A stretch of DNA of 64,000 bases from Candidatus Thioglobus pontius (GCA_014384345.1 JACNGB010000049.1:1-64000), one strand, 5' to 3'. Shown: positions 42,612 to 53,054, counted from the stretch's first letter. The notes: generated by a model from the sequence alone, not told the origin. Translations and numbers: made by a program.

Positions 42612-43066
42612 TTATTGAGCTAGAAAACGTCAATCAAACCCAGGCTTTTGCCAGCCAATTGGCCAACTGTGCAATTAGCTTAAAACAAGGTTTGATTATT
42701 TACTTGGATGGCGATTTGGGCGCTGGAAAAACAACGCTAGCTCGTCAATTTATTCAACACTTTGGGTTTGACCGGGTTAAAAGCCCAACTTATTCTTTGG
42801 TTGAAAGCTACATCAATGAACAAGTCAGCATTCATCATTTTGACTGCTATCGCCTGAGCGATCCTGAAGAACTAGAATATATTGGCATTCGTGAATATTC
42901 AGGTGCAGGACACATACAGTTAATTGAGTGGGCTGAGTTAGGCCAAGGTATGATCGAACCTGCCGACATGGTGATTAACCTCAAAGGTGAAGATGATCAT
43001 CGTACCCTAACCATCAGCACACATAGTGACGCCGGCGAACAGCTTTTAGCATGCATCGATACTTAA
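42596..43066 (+). CDS. tsaE: tRNA t6A biosynthesis ATPase
   Basis: YLDGDLGAGKTTLARQFIQHFG, SPTYSLVESY, HHFDCYRL, LIEWAELG. Track start (MAIVLII) may be an in-frame extension. Confidence 0.92.
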   Translation: MAIVLIIELENVNQTQAFASQLANCAISLKQGLIIYLDGDLGAGKTTLARQFIQHFGFDRVKSPTYSLVESYINEQVSIHHFDCYRLSDPEELEYIGIREYSGAGHIQLIEWAELGQGMIEPADMVINLKGEDDHRTLTISTHSDAGEQLLACIDT

Positions 43067-43074
43067 TATCACTA

Positions 43075-43455
43075 TTATTGTTGACCACTTTCCTTCAAAC
43101 GCCAGATAAAAAATAACAAAATAGCGGCAATTATAAGCAACATCCATTGCAATAAGAACACCTCTCTAACCAAATAAATCGATATTGAAAAACTAGCAAC
43201 TGTTAACAAACTGGCGCGAATTTTAACTTGTCGAGTGACGGTTTTAGTTTTCTCCCATTGTCTTAACAAGTCACCAAACCAAGGATGATTGAGTAACATT
43301 TGATGGAATTTTGTCGAGCTTTTGGCAAATAAGGCTAATGCCAAAATCAGAAAAGGTGTGGTTGGCAACACGGGTAGTAGGGCACCAATTGCCGCTAGAA
43401 TAACAAATATCCAACCCAGTGAGATGAATAGATTTTTTTGTATGATCTTTTTCAT
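43075..43455 (-). CDS. YbaN/DUF454-like membrane protein
   Basis: GWIFVILAAIGALLPVLPTTPFLILALALFAKSSTKFHQMLLNHPWFG. Confidence 0.88.
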   Translation of the reverse strand: MKKIIQKNLFISLGWIFVILAAIGALLPVLPTTPFLILALALFAKSSTKFHQMLLNHPWFGDLLRQWEKTKTVTRQVKIRASLLTVASFSISIYLVREVFLLQWMLLIIAAILLFFIWRLKESGQQ

Positions 43456-43486
43456 GCAATTAGTTTAAATTGCATAGGCTAGCTAC

Positions 43487-43819
43487 TTAAGCTTTGGCTG
43501 GCGCATGACCTTGTTCAGGCTCAGTGTAATCTGGATCATTCGGATTCATAAATACAAAACTATAATCTTCGCCTGCTTGTAGTTGATCAAAATCTACTAC
43601 CATACCCTCAAGTAAGGCCTTTTGCTCATAAGCAAGAATATATTCAACCCCATTGGATTCAAGATGGATATCACCATCACGACGCTCGTCAAAACCCATT
43701 AAGTATTGAAAACCATTATCGGTTTGGTCAACAGCAAAGCGAATGATTAACCCCTGTGTTTCAGGATTATGGGTTGATAGAGAGATCTCTTCCGCTGCTT
43801 TTTTAGTAATAGTGATCAT
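43487..43819 (-). CDS. dsrR: DsrR, A-type (IscA-like) protein of the dsr cluster
   Basis: A-type scaffold-like fold sequence without the usual Cys residues; overlaps dsrN by 4 bp; position matches Allochromatium dsr order. Confidence 0.88.
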   Translation of the reverse strand: MITITKKAAEEISLSTHNPETQGLIIRFAVDQTDNGFQYLMGFDERRDGDIHLESNGVEYILAYEQKALLEGMVVDFDQLQAGEDYSFVFMNPNDPDYTEPEQGHAPAKA

Positions 43820-45171
43820 AATGAATTTTTCTTAGTTTTGATAAAATCAACAAATTGTACAACCCACTGATTACCAGCAAGATTACGTAGATGTGTATAG
43901 CAGGCTAGTAAATTATACTTAACAATACCATCACGCTTATTATCCACACCTACGCCACGCAAAACCTCAAAAGCGTAGCGTGTATTGAGATCAATATTTT
44001 CTAAAGTCGAATAATGAAATTCATGCGCTTTAATGGTGCTGGCAACTGATTGCCAAGGGTGTGCTGCAAGTGGCGCTAATTGCACATATCCACGGCCAAT
44101 TGGTTTGGGCGTCATTTTAGTATCTGCATCAATAACACCAACCATTGGATAACACTCGTCTTTACTGGTAATTTGATTGGTTAAGTACATCAAGCCACCA
44201 CATTCTGCATAAGTAGGTAGACCTTGTTCGATTTTGCTTTTAATATCACTTAATAGTGATTGATTACCACTGAGTGACGATAATTGCATTTCTGGAAACC
44301 CACCACCAATAAATAGCCCATCACACTCAGGCAGTTGTTGATCGCTCAAGCTATCAAAATAGCTAATCTTAACACCAAGCGCTTCAAATTTATCTAAGTC
44401 ATCTTGATAATAAAAACCAAAACACTGATCTTTTGCTACAGCAACAGTTAGTTTGGGCTCAACTAGGTTAATTGCTGCTTGACTAGTTTTTTCTGCTTCA
44501 ACTTGACAATCAACCATACGCTCAAGATTAACCTGATCTGCAATTAGGCGTGATGCGGTATTAATAAATGCTTGTGATTGCGGGGTTTCATTGGCAGGCA
44601 TTAAGCCTAGGTGACGCTCATCAATGATTAACTCTTTAGAGCGTCGCACTGAGCCAATCACCTCAAGATCTGTGTAATGCTCAATAGCTTGAATCAGTTT
44701 TGACTGATGGCGCTCACCCGCTACTTTGTTAAGAATAACACCAGCAATATTAACTGCCGGATCAAAATCTTGATAGCCTTTTACCAACGGTGCCACACCC
44801 CGAGTAATGCCGGTTGTATCCACCACCAAGACCACAGGAGTATTTAATAGTTTAGCCAGGTCAGCATTAGCATCACCACCAGCAACACTCATGCCATCAT
44901 ACAAACCCTTATTACCTTCAATAATAGAGACATCAGCTAATGAATGTTTAGACTGATACAGCTCAATAATCTCGGCCTCAGTCATGTTATAAAAATCAAG
45001 GTTATAACAAGCTTGTCCACTGGCTTGAGTCAGCCAAATTGGGTCAATGTAATCTGGGCCTTTTTTAAATGGCTGAACGGTTAGTTTTTGAGCGCTCAGA
45101 GCGCCACAAATCCCCAGACTAACAACGGTTTTGCCTGAGGATTTGTGTGCTGCAGATAAATAGACAGACAT
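43816..45171 (-). CDS. dsrN: DsrN, siroheme/cobyrinate a,c-diamide synthase-like amidase
   Basis: SAAHKSSGKTVVSLGICGAL, KKGPDYIDPIW, CGGLMYLT; CobB/CbiA family within dsr cluster. Confidence 0.92.
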   Translation of the reverse strand: MSVYLSAAHKSSGKTVVSLGICGALSAQKLTVQPFKKGPDYIDPIWLTQASGQACYNLDFYNMTEAEIIELYQSKHSLADVSIIEGNKGLYDGMSVAGGDANADLAKLLNTPVVLVVDTTGITRGVAPLVKGYQDFDPAVNIAGVILNKVAGERHQSKLIQAIEHYTDLEVIGSVRRSKELIIDERHLGLMPANETPQSQAFINTASRLIADQVNLERMVDCQVEAEKTSQAAINLVEPKLTVAVAKDQCFGFYYQDDLDKFEALGVKISYFDSLSDQQLPECDGLFIGGGFPEMQLSSLSGNQSLLSDIKSKIEQGLPTYAECGGLMYLTNQITSKDECYPMVGVIDADTKMTPKPIGRGYVQLAPLAAHPWQSVASTIKAHEFHYSTLENIDLNTRYAFEVLRGVGVDNKRDGIVKYNLLACYTHLRNLAGNQWVVQFVDFIKTKKNSL

Positions 45172-45193
45172 GAATGCCCTGCCCTAATGGCTA

Positions 45194-46396
45194 TTAGCCC
45201 TTATGATGGGGATCAGCCACATCATCTGCCAAACTCTCTGGCAAGAACGGTAAGAACTTAATTAGATAAGTTACTGCAATTAACGATACTGCAATACCAC
45301 CCAAGCCTAACATTAGCTCAGCCAATGTTGGTGTATAAGCAGCAATGCCACCGTAGCCTTCAAGAATTTCTTTACCTGGGAATAGCTCCATTGGGTAAGC
45401 CTGGCCACCAATAATAATGACGTATAACTGCACAAGACCACCAATAATAATCAATACTGAAGCCAGTCCAAGCATTGTACGGTTGCCTCTAGTTGCGGGC
45501 GAATACAATAAAGCTAAGGGTACCAAGCTACCTAAGATGATTTGACCGTACCAGAATAATTGTGTGTAGATACCGCCATCAACTAAGAAGAAATTCTCAA
45601 CACCTGAATTTTCTGCAAGATATAAATTACCCACATGGTATACCGCAACAAAGTAAAGTACTGCTGCTACAAATACACCCAAAAGATTACTTAAACGATT
45701 GACAATAGCGTCGCCTAACTGACGCTCAGTCCATTTGTAACTTGCCATTAAAATCAAGATAAAGAATGCCAAACCAAATGCAAAAGACATAATCACAAAC
45801 ATCGGTGCCATCATAACTGCATCATAAGCTTGTCTAGCTACCAAGAAGCCGAAAATTGAACCAGTACCAGTAGTTAAAATTAAACGCCAAGTAAAGGCGG
45901 CAATACCTACAGTACGACTATATTTATTCATACGACGCTCGAACATCATCCATAAATAAACACCGACAATTGCAAAGAAACCGTTATATAAAATAATATT
46001 CCAAGCGAAAATTGAATTGAAGTTATACTCAGTCATCGCTACAATTAAACGATCTGGGCGACCCAGGTCAAGTACCAACACCATCAAACCACCCGCAAGC
46101 AACGCCAAAGCGACTAAGCCTGATAAGCGTGATAACGGTTTATAAATTTTCTTTTGAAACACCGATGCAATTGACGCGACATTCAGCGCACCCGAAGCGG
46201 CGACAATCAAGAATAAGGCAAATACATGCGGCAAACCCCAAACAATACGATTACTCATACCAGTCACGTGGTGACCATTATGTTCCATGTAGTAAACACC
46301 AGCCAGAGCGGCCAAAATAAAAGCGCCCAAGCCAGCAATAAATGCATAAAAACCAAGACTCTTACCCTGCGTTTGTTCGTAACGAATAATACTCAT
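45194..46396 (-). CDS. dsrP: DsrP, NrfD-like integral membrane subunit
   Basis: Multi-TM NrfD/PsrC family; next to dsrO and dsrJ. Confidence 0.93.
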   Translation of the reverse strand: MSIIRYEQTQGKSLGFYAFIAGLGAFILAALAGVYYMEHNGHHVTGMSNRIVWGLPHVFALFLIVAASGALNVASIASVFQKKIYKPLSRLSGLVALALLAGGLMVLVLDLGRPDRLIVAMTEYNFNSIFAWNIILYNGFFAIVGVYLWMMFERRMNKYSRTVGIAAFTWRLILTTGTGSIFGFLVARQAYDAVMMAPMFVIMSFAFGLAFFILILMASYKWTERQLGDAIVNRLSNLLGVFVAAVLYFVAVYHVGNLYLAENSGVENFFLVDGGIYTQLFWYGQIILGSLVPLALLYSPATRGNRTMLGLASVLIIIGGLVQLYVIIIGGQAYPMELFPGKEILEGYGGIAAYTPTLAELMLGLGGIAVSLIAVTYLIKFLPFLPESLADDVADPHHKG

Positions 46397-46405
46397 AATC
46401 TACTC

Positions 46406-47140
46406 TTAAATTCCACTGTAACGTACGCCCGTATTCAGATTTAGATCTGCACGGATTTGTGTACTTTGAACTTTCTTTAATGTCTGATTGATCTTGCTAG
46501 TTGGATCGTACAAATCACCAAAAACAACTGCGTCACTGTTAACACTGGCAACACAAGCTGGCGCCTCGCCTTTGTCTACTTTGTGTACACACATAGTACA
46601 AGCTTCAACCGTACCCTTGCCACGTGGCATATGGGTTTTTTGATCTGTTAATGTTTCGTGCACAAACGAACGTGCATCGTATGGACAAGCCATCATACAA
46701 TAACGACAACCAATACATAGGTGACGATCAACTAATACAATGCCATCTTCACGCTTCATTGAAGCGTTAGTTGGACATACATCAACACAAGGTGGCTCTT
46801 CACAATGCTGACACATTAATGCCAAATTACTAATACGTTCAGTTGCCTTATCTTTGACTTTAACCTTTTTAATCCAGCCGGCTTTCTGATCACCGGTTGA
46901 GTGAGTTTCATTGCCCCAGCCATGCTCTTCTTGACAGGCATTAACCATATCGTCAATATTAGACTCAGTTAACTTATTAGTGTCAATTAACATACCCCAG
47001 CGTTTTTCATTGGTTACCGGATCAGATTCTTTAGGTCGTGCTGCGTAGGTTGTTAATGTAATACCACTGGCAATAGTTACCACACCAGCCGAAGTTGCTG
47101 TAGTGGTTTTAATAAAATCACGACGATTTAATTCTTTCAT
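46406..47140 (-). CDS. dsrO: DsrO, periplasmic [4Fe-4S] ferredoxin
   Basis: RRDFIKTT Tat-like N-terminus; CQHCEEPPCVDVCPTNA, CIGCRYCMMACPYDA. Start set at MKELNRRDF; track start 47182 likely too long. Confidence 0.93.
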   Translation of the reverse strand: MKELNRRDFIKTTTATSAGVVTIASGITLTTYAARPKESDPVTNEKRWGMLIDTNKLTESNIDDMVNACQEEHGWGNETHSTGDQKAGWIKKVKVKDKATERISNLALMCQHCEEPPCVDVCPTNASMKREDGIVLVDRHLCIGCRYCMMACPYDARSFVHETLTDQKTHMPRGKGTVEACTMCVHKVDKGEAPACVASVNSDAVVFGDLYDPTSKINQTLKKVQSTQIRADLNLNTGVRYSGI

Positions 47141-47550
47141 TACATTTCCTCCGCAGGTGTTGTACGATGACAAGAGAAACAATCTAGGCTAGTTCCTACC
47201 TTCTTATGACAAGTAGAACAGAATTGATCTGGCGCATTAACCGGGATAAACTCACCGTTTTTATCAACTGACGTATGACATTCCACACATTTATTCAGCT
47301 GAATAACGCCACCACGCACACCTTGGCGCAATGTTTTATCACGCTTGTGTGACAACAGCTCAGGATGCATTTTACGTTGCAAAATTAAGCTTGCCGCATG
47401 GCTCATGCCATCACGCTTATGCGCTTCTTTACCCTCATCCTTAAACTCAGTAGCTTTCTCACCAAGATTAGGAATGTGGTGATCAGCCTGTGCAACAACA
47501 CTGCTTAACATCACACTTAAGAACACAATCAATAAACGACTCATAATCAC
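47140..47550 (-). CDS. dsrJ: DsrJ, triheme cytochrome c
   Basis: Signal peptide and three CxxCH motifs (CVECH, CSTCH, CFSCH). Confidence 0.94.
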   Translation of the reverse strand: MIMSRLLIVFLSVMLSSVVAQADHHIPNLGEKATEFKDEGKEAHKRDGMSHAASLILQRKMHPELLSHKRDKTLRQGVRGGVIQLNKCVECHTSVDKNGEFIPVNAPDQFCSTCHKKVGTSLDCFSCHRTTPAEEM

Positions 47551-47574
47551 TCTCTTTAAAAAAATTAAATCGTA

Positions 47575-49533
47575 TTACTCACCAAGACCCATCTGAATGT
47601 AGCCTGTAGGACATACGTCAGCACAAATATGACAACCAACACACTTATTGTAATCAGTATCTACGTAACGACCTAAAGTAGCTTTGTCAGCTTTCACTTT
47701 AAATACTGCATCCTGAGGACAATACATGACACAGTTATCACACTCAAAACATAAGCCACATGACATACAACGCGCCGCTTCTGTTTGCACTTCTTCTTCT
47801 GTGTAACCAATTAAACGCTCTTCAAAATTACCCAATACGTTTTCAGTATCAACCACTTTATGATTACGCGTATTACGCTCTTCGTTATCAAAGTGACCTA
47901 GGAATAATTCAGTGTGAGAAATGATTGATGCATACGCACGATCTTCGTAGTTGTGGATTGCATACTCAGCTGTATCTGTACCTTCACCTGCAGTACCACC
48001 CGCTTCATAACCTTCTGGAGATAAATCCCACTCATCAAGCTTCTTAGCCAAATCAAAGTAATGTACGTCAACCTTGTTACGAGCTTTTTGATCATTGCCT
48101 GATAAGTAATCATCAATACTTTCTGCAACGATTGCCGCTTGACCAATAGCAGTTGTTAATAAGTGAGGGCGAACCACATCACCACACACGAAGTAGCCAG
48201 GTTTGTTAGGCACTTGGTAGTTCTTGTCAGCATCAATAAAGCCGTACTCATTAAAGAATGAATCATCCATACCTTCAGAATCAACACCTTGACCAATCGC
48301 TGATACGATTAACTCACACTCAATGTCAAATTCAGAGCCTTCAATTGGTGTATTACCGTCTTCTTCGAGGCGAACAAAACGTAATGCGGTTGCGCGGCCT
48401 TCGCCATCAGTAATCACTTCAACTGGGCTTAATTGGCCTTGAATATCAACACCTTCGCGAGTTGCATCATCAATTTCTTCTTGTGCCGCAGGCATGTCTT
48501 CTAGAGTAGAACGTGTTGTTAATAATACATCCGCACCTAAACGCTTAGACGTATCAACCACGTCGTGCGCCGTGTCATCAAAGATGATGTGCTCTGGACG
48601 ATCCTTATCAGCAACATTAGTAATATTACCCAAGCGACGAGCAACTGACACAACGTCAATTGACGTATCACCACCACCAATACAAATTACTTTACCGGTA
48701 ATATGCTGTAAGCGACCTTGGTTGTAAGCTTCAAGGAAAGCCACACCAGACACACAGTTAGAAGCGTCGCCACCTGGAATTGGTAGCGTACGACCACTCA
48801 TTGCGCCGATTGCAAATAACACAGCATCATATTCTTTTTCTAATTCTTCAACGGTTACATCAACACCCACTTTAGTGTTCATCTTGGTTTCAACACCGGT
48901 TGCAATAATACGATCAATTTCGTGACCTAATACATCACGTGGAACACGGTAATCAGGAATACCGTACATCATCATGCCACCTAATTGGTCGTATTTTTCA
49001 AATACTGTTACTGCATGACCACTACGACGCAATTGCAATGCAGCCGCAAGACCGCCACAACCACCACCGATGATAGCAACTTTCTTGCCTGTATCTGCTG
49101 CATCGATTTCAAATGTGTAACCTTCTTTCTTAGCGTTATCACCAATAAATTGCTCAACCGCATTAATACCAACCGTGTCTTCAACTTCATTACGGTTACA
49201 GCCATCTTCACAAGGTGCTGGACATACACGACCCATAACCGATGGGAATGGATTTGCAGATGTAGAACGACGGAAAGCGTACTCTTGCCATGACATATCG
49301 CCTGATGGCTTTTCCATACCGCGAACGATATCTAACCAACCACGGATATCATGACCAGAAGGACATGAACCTTGACAAGGAGGCGTTTGAGTTACGTAAG
49401 TAGGACACTTGTGAGTAGTATCTTCTTTAAAGATCATCTGATTCCAAGGTACTGCACCCTGTTCATCATCTTTATATAATCTAAACGTATGGTTTTCACC
49501 TTTAGTGGATTGTCCGTAAGCATTCTTTTGCAT
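47575..49533 (-). CDS. dsrL: DsrL, iron-sulfur flavoprotein (GltD-like)
   Basis: 652 aa; VAIIGGGCGGLAAALQLRRSGHAVTVFEK; C-terminal ferredoxin domain CVGCHICADVCPTGY. Confidence 0.94.
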   Translation of the reverse strand: MQKNAYGQSTKGENHTFRLYKDDEQGAVPWNQMIFKEDTTHKCPTYVTQTPPCQGSCPSGHDIRGWLDIVRGMEKPSGDMSWQEYAFRRSTSANPFPSVMGRVCPAPCEDGCNRNEVEDTVGINAVEQFIGDNAKKEGYTFEIDAADTGKKVAIIGGGCGGLAAALQLRRSGHAVTVFEKYDQLGGMMMYGIPDYRVPRDVLGHEIDRIIATGVETKMNTKVGVDVTVEELEKEYDAVLFAIGAMSGRTLPIPGGDASNCVSGVAFLEAYNQGRLQHITGKVICIGGGDTSIDVVSVARRLGNITNVADKDRPEHIIFDDTAHDVVDTSKRLGADVLLTTRSTLEDMPAAQEEIDDATREGVDIQGQLSPVEVITDGEGRATALRFVRLEEDGNTPIEGSEFDIECELIVSAIGQGVDSEGMDDSFFNEYGFIDADKNYQVPNKPGYFVCGDVVRPHLLTTAIGQAAIVAESIDDYLSGNDQKARNKVDVHYFDLAKKLDEWDLSPEGYEAGGTAGEGTDTAEYAIHNYEDRAYASIISHTELFLGHFDNEERNTRNHKVVDTENVLGNFEERLIGYTEEEVQTEAARCMSCGLCFECDNCVMYCPQDAVFKVKADKATLGRYVDTDYNKCVGCHICADVCPTGYIQMGLGE

Positions 49534-49550
49534 AATAAATCTCCTTGTTT

Positions 49551-51134
49551 TTATTCAGTTTCTGCTTCCTGAGCCTCTTCAGCGTCAGTTGCATCAGTTT
49601 GTGGTTTGTCCAGAACAATTGCATTACTCACCAGCTGGTGAACACTGACAATCATGTATGGATCAAAATCAAATTTAGGTAATACTTTAGTAAATTGTGA
49701 CTTACAAATTGCACAGATTGCGGCTAAAGTATCAACACCATTGTTCTTTTCTACTTCTTTCAGTGCTTGCATTCTTGGCATAGCACCCTTAACACGAATC
49801 TCCATTAAGTCATCGGTTAACAGGCCACCGCCACCGCCACAACAGAATGTAGATTCTTTAATTGTTGATCTTTCCATGTCAACGTAATTATTACAAACCG
49901 CTTTAATTACCTCACGTGGAAGAATGAATTGACCGCCTTCAATACCACCCATGTTCGTTGCACGCGCAACATTACACGAATCATGGAAAGTAACGGTACG
50001 GTCGTCATTTTCTGACTTATCGAATTCCAACTTATCTCTTTGGATTAGATCGTAAGTGTATTCAATAATATGTTGTGGTTGTGGGTATCTGTGATCCAAT
50101 TGATTTTGCAGTTTCGCCGCATATTCATCACTTGAGTCTGCACCTGCACCAACACCACTTAACGTGTTCCAGAAGCTGTAAGCCACACGCCAAGCATGGC
50201 CACATTCGCCAACCATCACACGCGACACTTCCAGATCTAGTGCTGCTTTACGAATTCTTAATGCTGCTTTACGCATCACGTCATAAGAACCGATAAACAT
50301 ACCAAAGTTTGCACCTTCAGAAGCGTATGAACTCAATGTCCAGCTAACGCCATCTTGATAGAAAACCTTACCATAACCAATCAAACCATCAATGTGTGGC
50401 TCAGCAAAAAAGTCCGCTGAAGGGGTAATAAGTAAAATTTCAGAGCCTTTAACATCTAGTGGGTATTTAACCGGCGCCTCAAAATCCTCTTCAACTTCCT
50501 CTTCTAAATCTAGCAAGGTATCTTTCAGTGCTGGCTCAGGAAGACCAAGGTTATTACCAACAGTAAGTGCCTTACCTAAAATTTGATTACAGTATTTTTG
50601 ACCAAGGCCAACGGTATCTAATACTTCACGAGCTGCCATTGAAATTTCAGCCGTATCAATACCGTACGGACAAAATACCGAACAACGACGACACTGTGAA
50701 CACTGATGGAAGTAGTTATACCAATCATCCAGCATGTCATCATCAAGCTCCTTAGCGCCAACCAACTTAGGAAAATATTTACCCGCAAAAGTAAAGTGAC
50801 GGCGATAAACGCTACGGAATAAATCTTGACGCGCAACTGGCATATTTTTAGGATCAGACGAGCCTAAGAAATAATGACACTTATCAGTACACGCACCACA
50901 TTTAACACATGAATCTAGAAATACCTGAACTGAACGGTATTTAGATTTAAGCTCACCCATTTTGGCAATGGCAACTTCTTGCCAATTGTCAACCTTTTCA
51001 CCTGGGAAACCTAATGGATTCTGAAATTCTTCAGAAGATTTAAACGGACCCTCACCCTCCATAACACCTGGATTTAACTCAGGAATCTCAATGTAAGTGG
51101 GTAATTTAGGGATATCAAATTCTTTAGCAGCCAT
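49551..51134 (-). CDS. dsrK: DsrK, heterodisulfide-reductase-like Fe-S protein
   Basis: CVKCGACTDKCHYF, CSQCRRCSVFCPYGID, CCG-type motif STFCCGGGGGLLTDDLMEIR. Confidence 0.94.
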   Translation of the reverse strand: MAAKEFDIPKLPTYIEIPELNPGVMEGEGPFKSSEEFQNPLGFPGEKVDNWQEVAIAKMGELKSKYRSVQVFLDSCVKCGACTDKCHYFLGSSDPKNMPVARQDLFRSVYRRHFTFAGKYFPKLVGAKELDDDMLDDWYNYFHQCSQCRRCSVFCPYGIDTAEISMAAREVLDTVGLGQKYCNQILGKALTVGNNLGLPEPALKDTLLDLEEEVEEDFEAPVKYPLDVKGSEILLITPSADFFAEPHIDGLIGYGKVFYQDGVSWTLSSYASEGANFGMFIGSYDVMRKAALRIRKAALDLEVSRVMVGECGHAWRVAYSFWNTLSGVGAGADSSDEYAAKLQNQLDHRYPQPQHIIEYTYDLIQRDKLEFDKSENDDRTVTFHDSCNVARATNMGGIEGGQFILPREVIKAVCNNYVDMERSTIKESTFCCGGGGGLLTDDLMEIRVKGAMPRMQALKEVEKNNGVDTLAAICAICKSQFTKVLPKFDFDPYMIVSVHQLVSNAIVLDKPQTDATDAEEAQEAETE

Positions 51135-51135
51135 C

Positions 51136-51909
51136 TTATTCGTCCTTACCTAATGTTTGTTCAAGCTTTACCGCATGCTCTTTTTCTTGTTGCAATGCCC
51201 AAGGAGAAATATGACGCTTCTTACGCGCATCATCAACTTGGTTACGCGTCGGACTAAAGAAAACACCTGGTACGTGCAATAATTTAGAAATTGGAAATAC
51301 TGCCAATAATACAAAAACCAAGAATAAATGCACTAAGAAATGTATTTCAGTTGGTAGATTAGCCCAATCAAAAGTTACCAGACCACTGGCAAATGCTTTA
51401 ACTGCCATCACGTCTGTATGGTTATCAGTAAACGTCATAACCACGCCACTCACGCCAATCACAATTAGCATCAACAACATCAAGTAATCACTTGGTGCAG
51501 AAATGTAGCGAATACGCGGTACAAAAATACGACGCGCTAACAAACCAGCTAAACCAATAACCATGGCAAAGGCGGCATATTTAAAGGGTTGCATTAATAA
51601 GAAAATCTCAGGTAAATCACCTGGGATAAAGTAACGCAAATGGCGTACTAATACTAGTAGCAAGCCAAAATGAAATAGGAATCCGAATAACCAGATCCAC
51701 TTATTTGAACGGAAAAGACTTTCAAATAAAGTCACTTCACGAATCATTCTAAAAACCACACCTGTTTGTGTTAATTGGGTTGGTGCAGTTGGAATTTTTA
51801 ACGGTGCCGGGGTGATCCAAAATTGATAGATCTTCTTACCCATGCCCACGATAAAAACGAATAGGGAAATGTAAAATAAAGCGGTAAAAATAATGCTTAA
51901 TGTTGACAT
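51136..51909 (-). CDS. dsrM: DsrM, membrane cytochrome b (NarI-like)
   Basis: Multi-TM; SLFRSNKWIWLFGFLFHFGLLLVLVRHLRYF. Start set at MSTLSII; the track start (51954) would read through the hairpin at 51941-51971. Confidence 0.9.
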   Translation of the reverse strand: MSTLSIIFTALFYISLFVFIVGMGKKIYQFWITPAPLKIPTAPTQLTQTGVVFRMIREVTLFESLFRSNKWIWLFGFLFHFGLLLVLVRHLRYFIPGDLPEIFLLMQPFKYAAFAMVIGLAGLLARRIFVPRIRYISAPSDYLMLLMLIVIGVSGVVMTFTDNHTDVMAVKAFASGLVTFDWANLPTEIHFLVHLFLVFVLLAVFPISKLLHVPGVFFSPTRNQVDDARKKRHISPWALQQEKEHAVKLEQTLGKDE

Positions 51910-51940
51910 ATTGCTCTCAAACTTTATGTTTAAAAAATAA

Positions 51941-51971
51941 AAAAACACCTGCAAAAGCTGCAGATGTTTTT
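51941..51971 (-). terminator. Rho-independent terminator-like hairpin between dsrC and dsrM
   Basis: Minus strand: aaaaacatctgca-gcttt-tgcaggtgtttttttattttttaaac; 13-bp stem (one G-U/mismatch) followed by U-rich tract. Confidence 0.75.
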
Positions 51972-51988
51972 CAATTAGTTATATCTAT

Positions 51989-52312
51989 TTAGATACAACC
52001 AGTCGGCTTAGGAAGGCCAGCGAAACGACAACCTTGCTTACCAGGACCGTAAGGGAATAAAGAGTAAAGGTACTTAGAGTTACCCTTGTCTTTACCCATT
52101 CTCTTAGCGACTGCTTTTGTTAATACACGTACTGCTGGTGCAATTTGGTACTCTTCAAAATACTCACGTAAGAAATTAATAACGTCCCAATGCTCGTCTG
52201 TTAACTCAACATCATCGTCTTGAGCCATTTGCTTACAAATGTCCTCGTTCCAATCTTTAAGGTCTACTAAGAAACCTTCTTCATCTACTTCAGCGCCACA
52301 AATTTGTGCCAT
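51989..52312 (-). CDS. dsrC: DsrC sulfur carrier
   Basis: C-terminal CRFAGLPKPTGCI with two Cys separated by ten residues (DsrC CysB/CysA arrangement). Confidence 0.96.
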   Translation of the reverse strand: MAQICGAEVDEEGFLVDLKDWNEDICKQMAQDDDVELTDEHWDVINFLREYFEEYQIAPAVRVLTKAVAKRMGKDKGNSKYLYSLFPYGPGKQGCRFAGLPKPTGCI

Positions 52313-52339
52313 AATCGTACTCCTATATAAAAATTTTAG

Positions 52340-52636
52340 TTAAACCCAAGAAACCGCAGTTCCGTGTTCAACAACTAGATCAACAAAACCAGCATAATCA
52401 ACTAATTTGATATTATCTGCTAATTTTGAAGAAATTCCTCTTGCCTCAACATCGCCTTGCAATGCAAATACACGGCCATTAGCGGCAAGATCTGCAATCA
52501 TTGATGAATTAGCGTTATTCGCTGCATTAATCACACCATCTTCAATAAATAAAATAACGCTAGTGTCGTCAATTGTATTTAAACAAGATTGTAGTGAATT
52601 ACGCTCGAAAGATGATTTGTTTACTGTATGTAACAT
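52340..52636 (-). CDS. dsrH: DsrH (TusB family)
   Basis: MLHTVNKSSFERNSLQSCLNTIDDTSVILFIEDGVINA. Confidence 0.92.
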   Translation of the reverse strand: MLHTVNKSSFERNSLQSCLNTIDDTSVILFIEDGVINAANNANSSMIADLAANGRVFALQGDVEARGISSKLADNIKLVDYAGFVDLVVEHGTAVSWV

Positions 52637-52648
52637 ATTAAACCCCTC

Positions 52649-53053
52649 TTAGAAACTTAAGCAAACGTCTTGTTCAGACATGATTGCTTTAAGTTCATCA
52701 TTAGTAACAACTCTGATAGAAGGCTTTTCTTCCCAGTCGTCATCTTCATCTTCATACACCAAAGGCATTAGATCAGATTCAGACAAGCCTCTTTCTTCTA
52801 AAGACTCTTTAGAAACATAAAGTTTGTTGATATCGTAATCACCTAGTGCGTGAAACGTTTTAGAAAAGTTTTTCATGCCAATGCCATCAGTTTCTTGACC
52901 TTCAACGATTTGGTAAACACCATCGTCCATAAAGGCTAAAGATACATCTTGCTCAAAAGCAGCAGCGATCAACACCACTTCTAATGATTCAATAGCATAC
53001 ACCGTACCAAATGAAGATCGGCGATTTAAATACATAAATTTCTTTGTAGCCAT
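52649..53053 (-). CDS. dsrF: DsrF (TusC family)
   Basis: KKFMYLNRRSSFGTVYAIESLEVVLIAAAFEQDVSLAFMDDGVYQI; order E-F-H. Start set at MATKKF. Confidence 0.92.
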   Translation of the reverse strand: MATKKFMYLNRRSSFGTVYAIESLEVVLIAAAFEQDVSLAFMDDGVYQIVEGQETDGIGMKNFSKTFHALGDYDINKLYVSKESLEERGLSESDLMPLVYEDEDDDWEEKPSIRVVTNDELKAIMSEQDVCLSF

Positions 53054-53054
53054 A

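Noticed and set aside
48985-49293. 102-aa plus-strand ORF opposite dsrL
   Set aside because: Shadow ORF opposite a confident dsrL; Thr/Cys-rich composition from antisense coding.
51909-51954. Longer dsrM N-terminus (MQVFFYFLNIKFESN...) from the ORF track
   Set aside because: Would translate the dsrC terminator-like hairpin; the MSTLSII start is more plausible.
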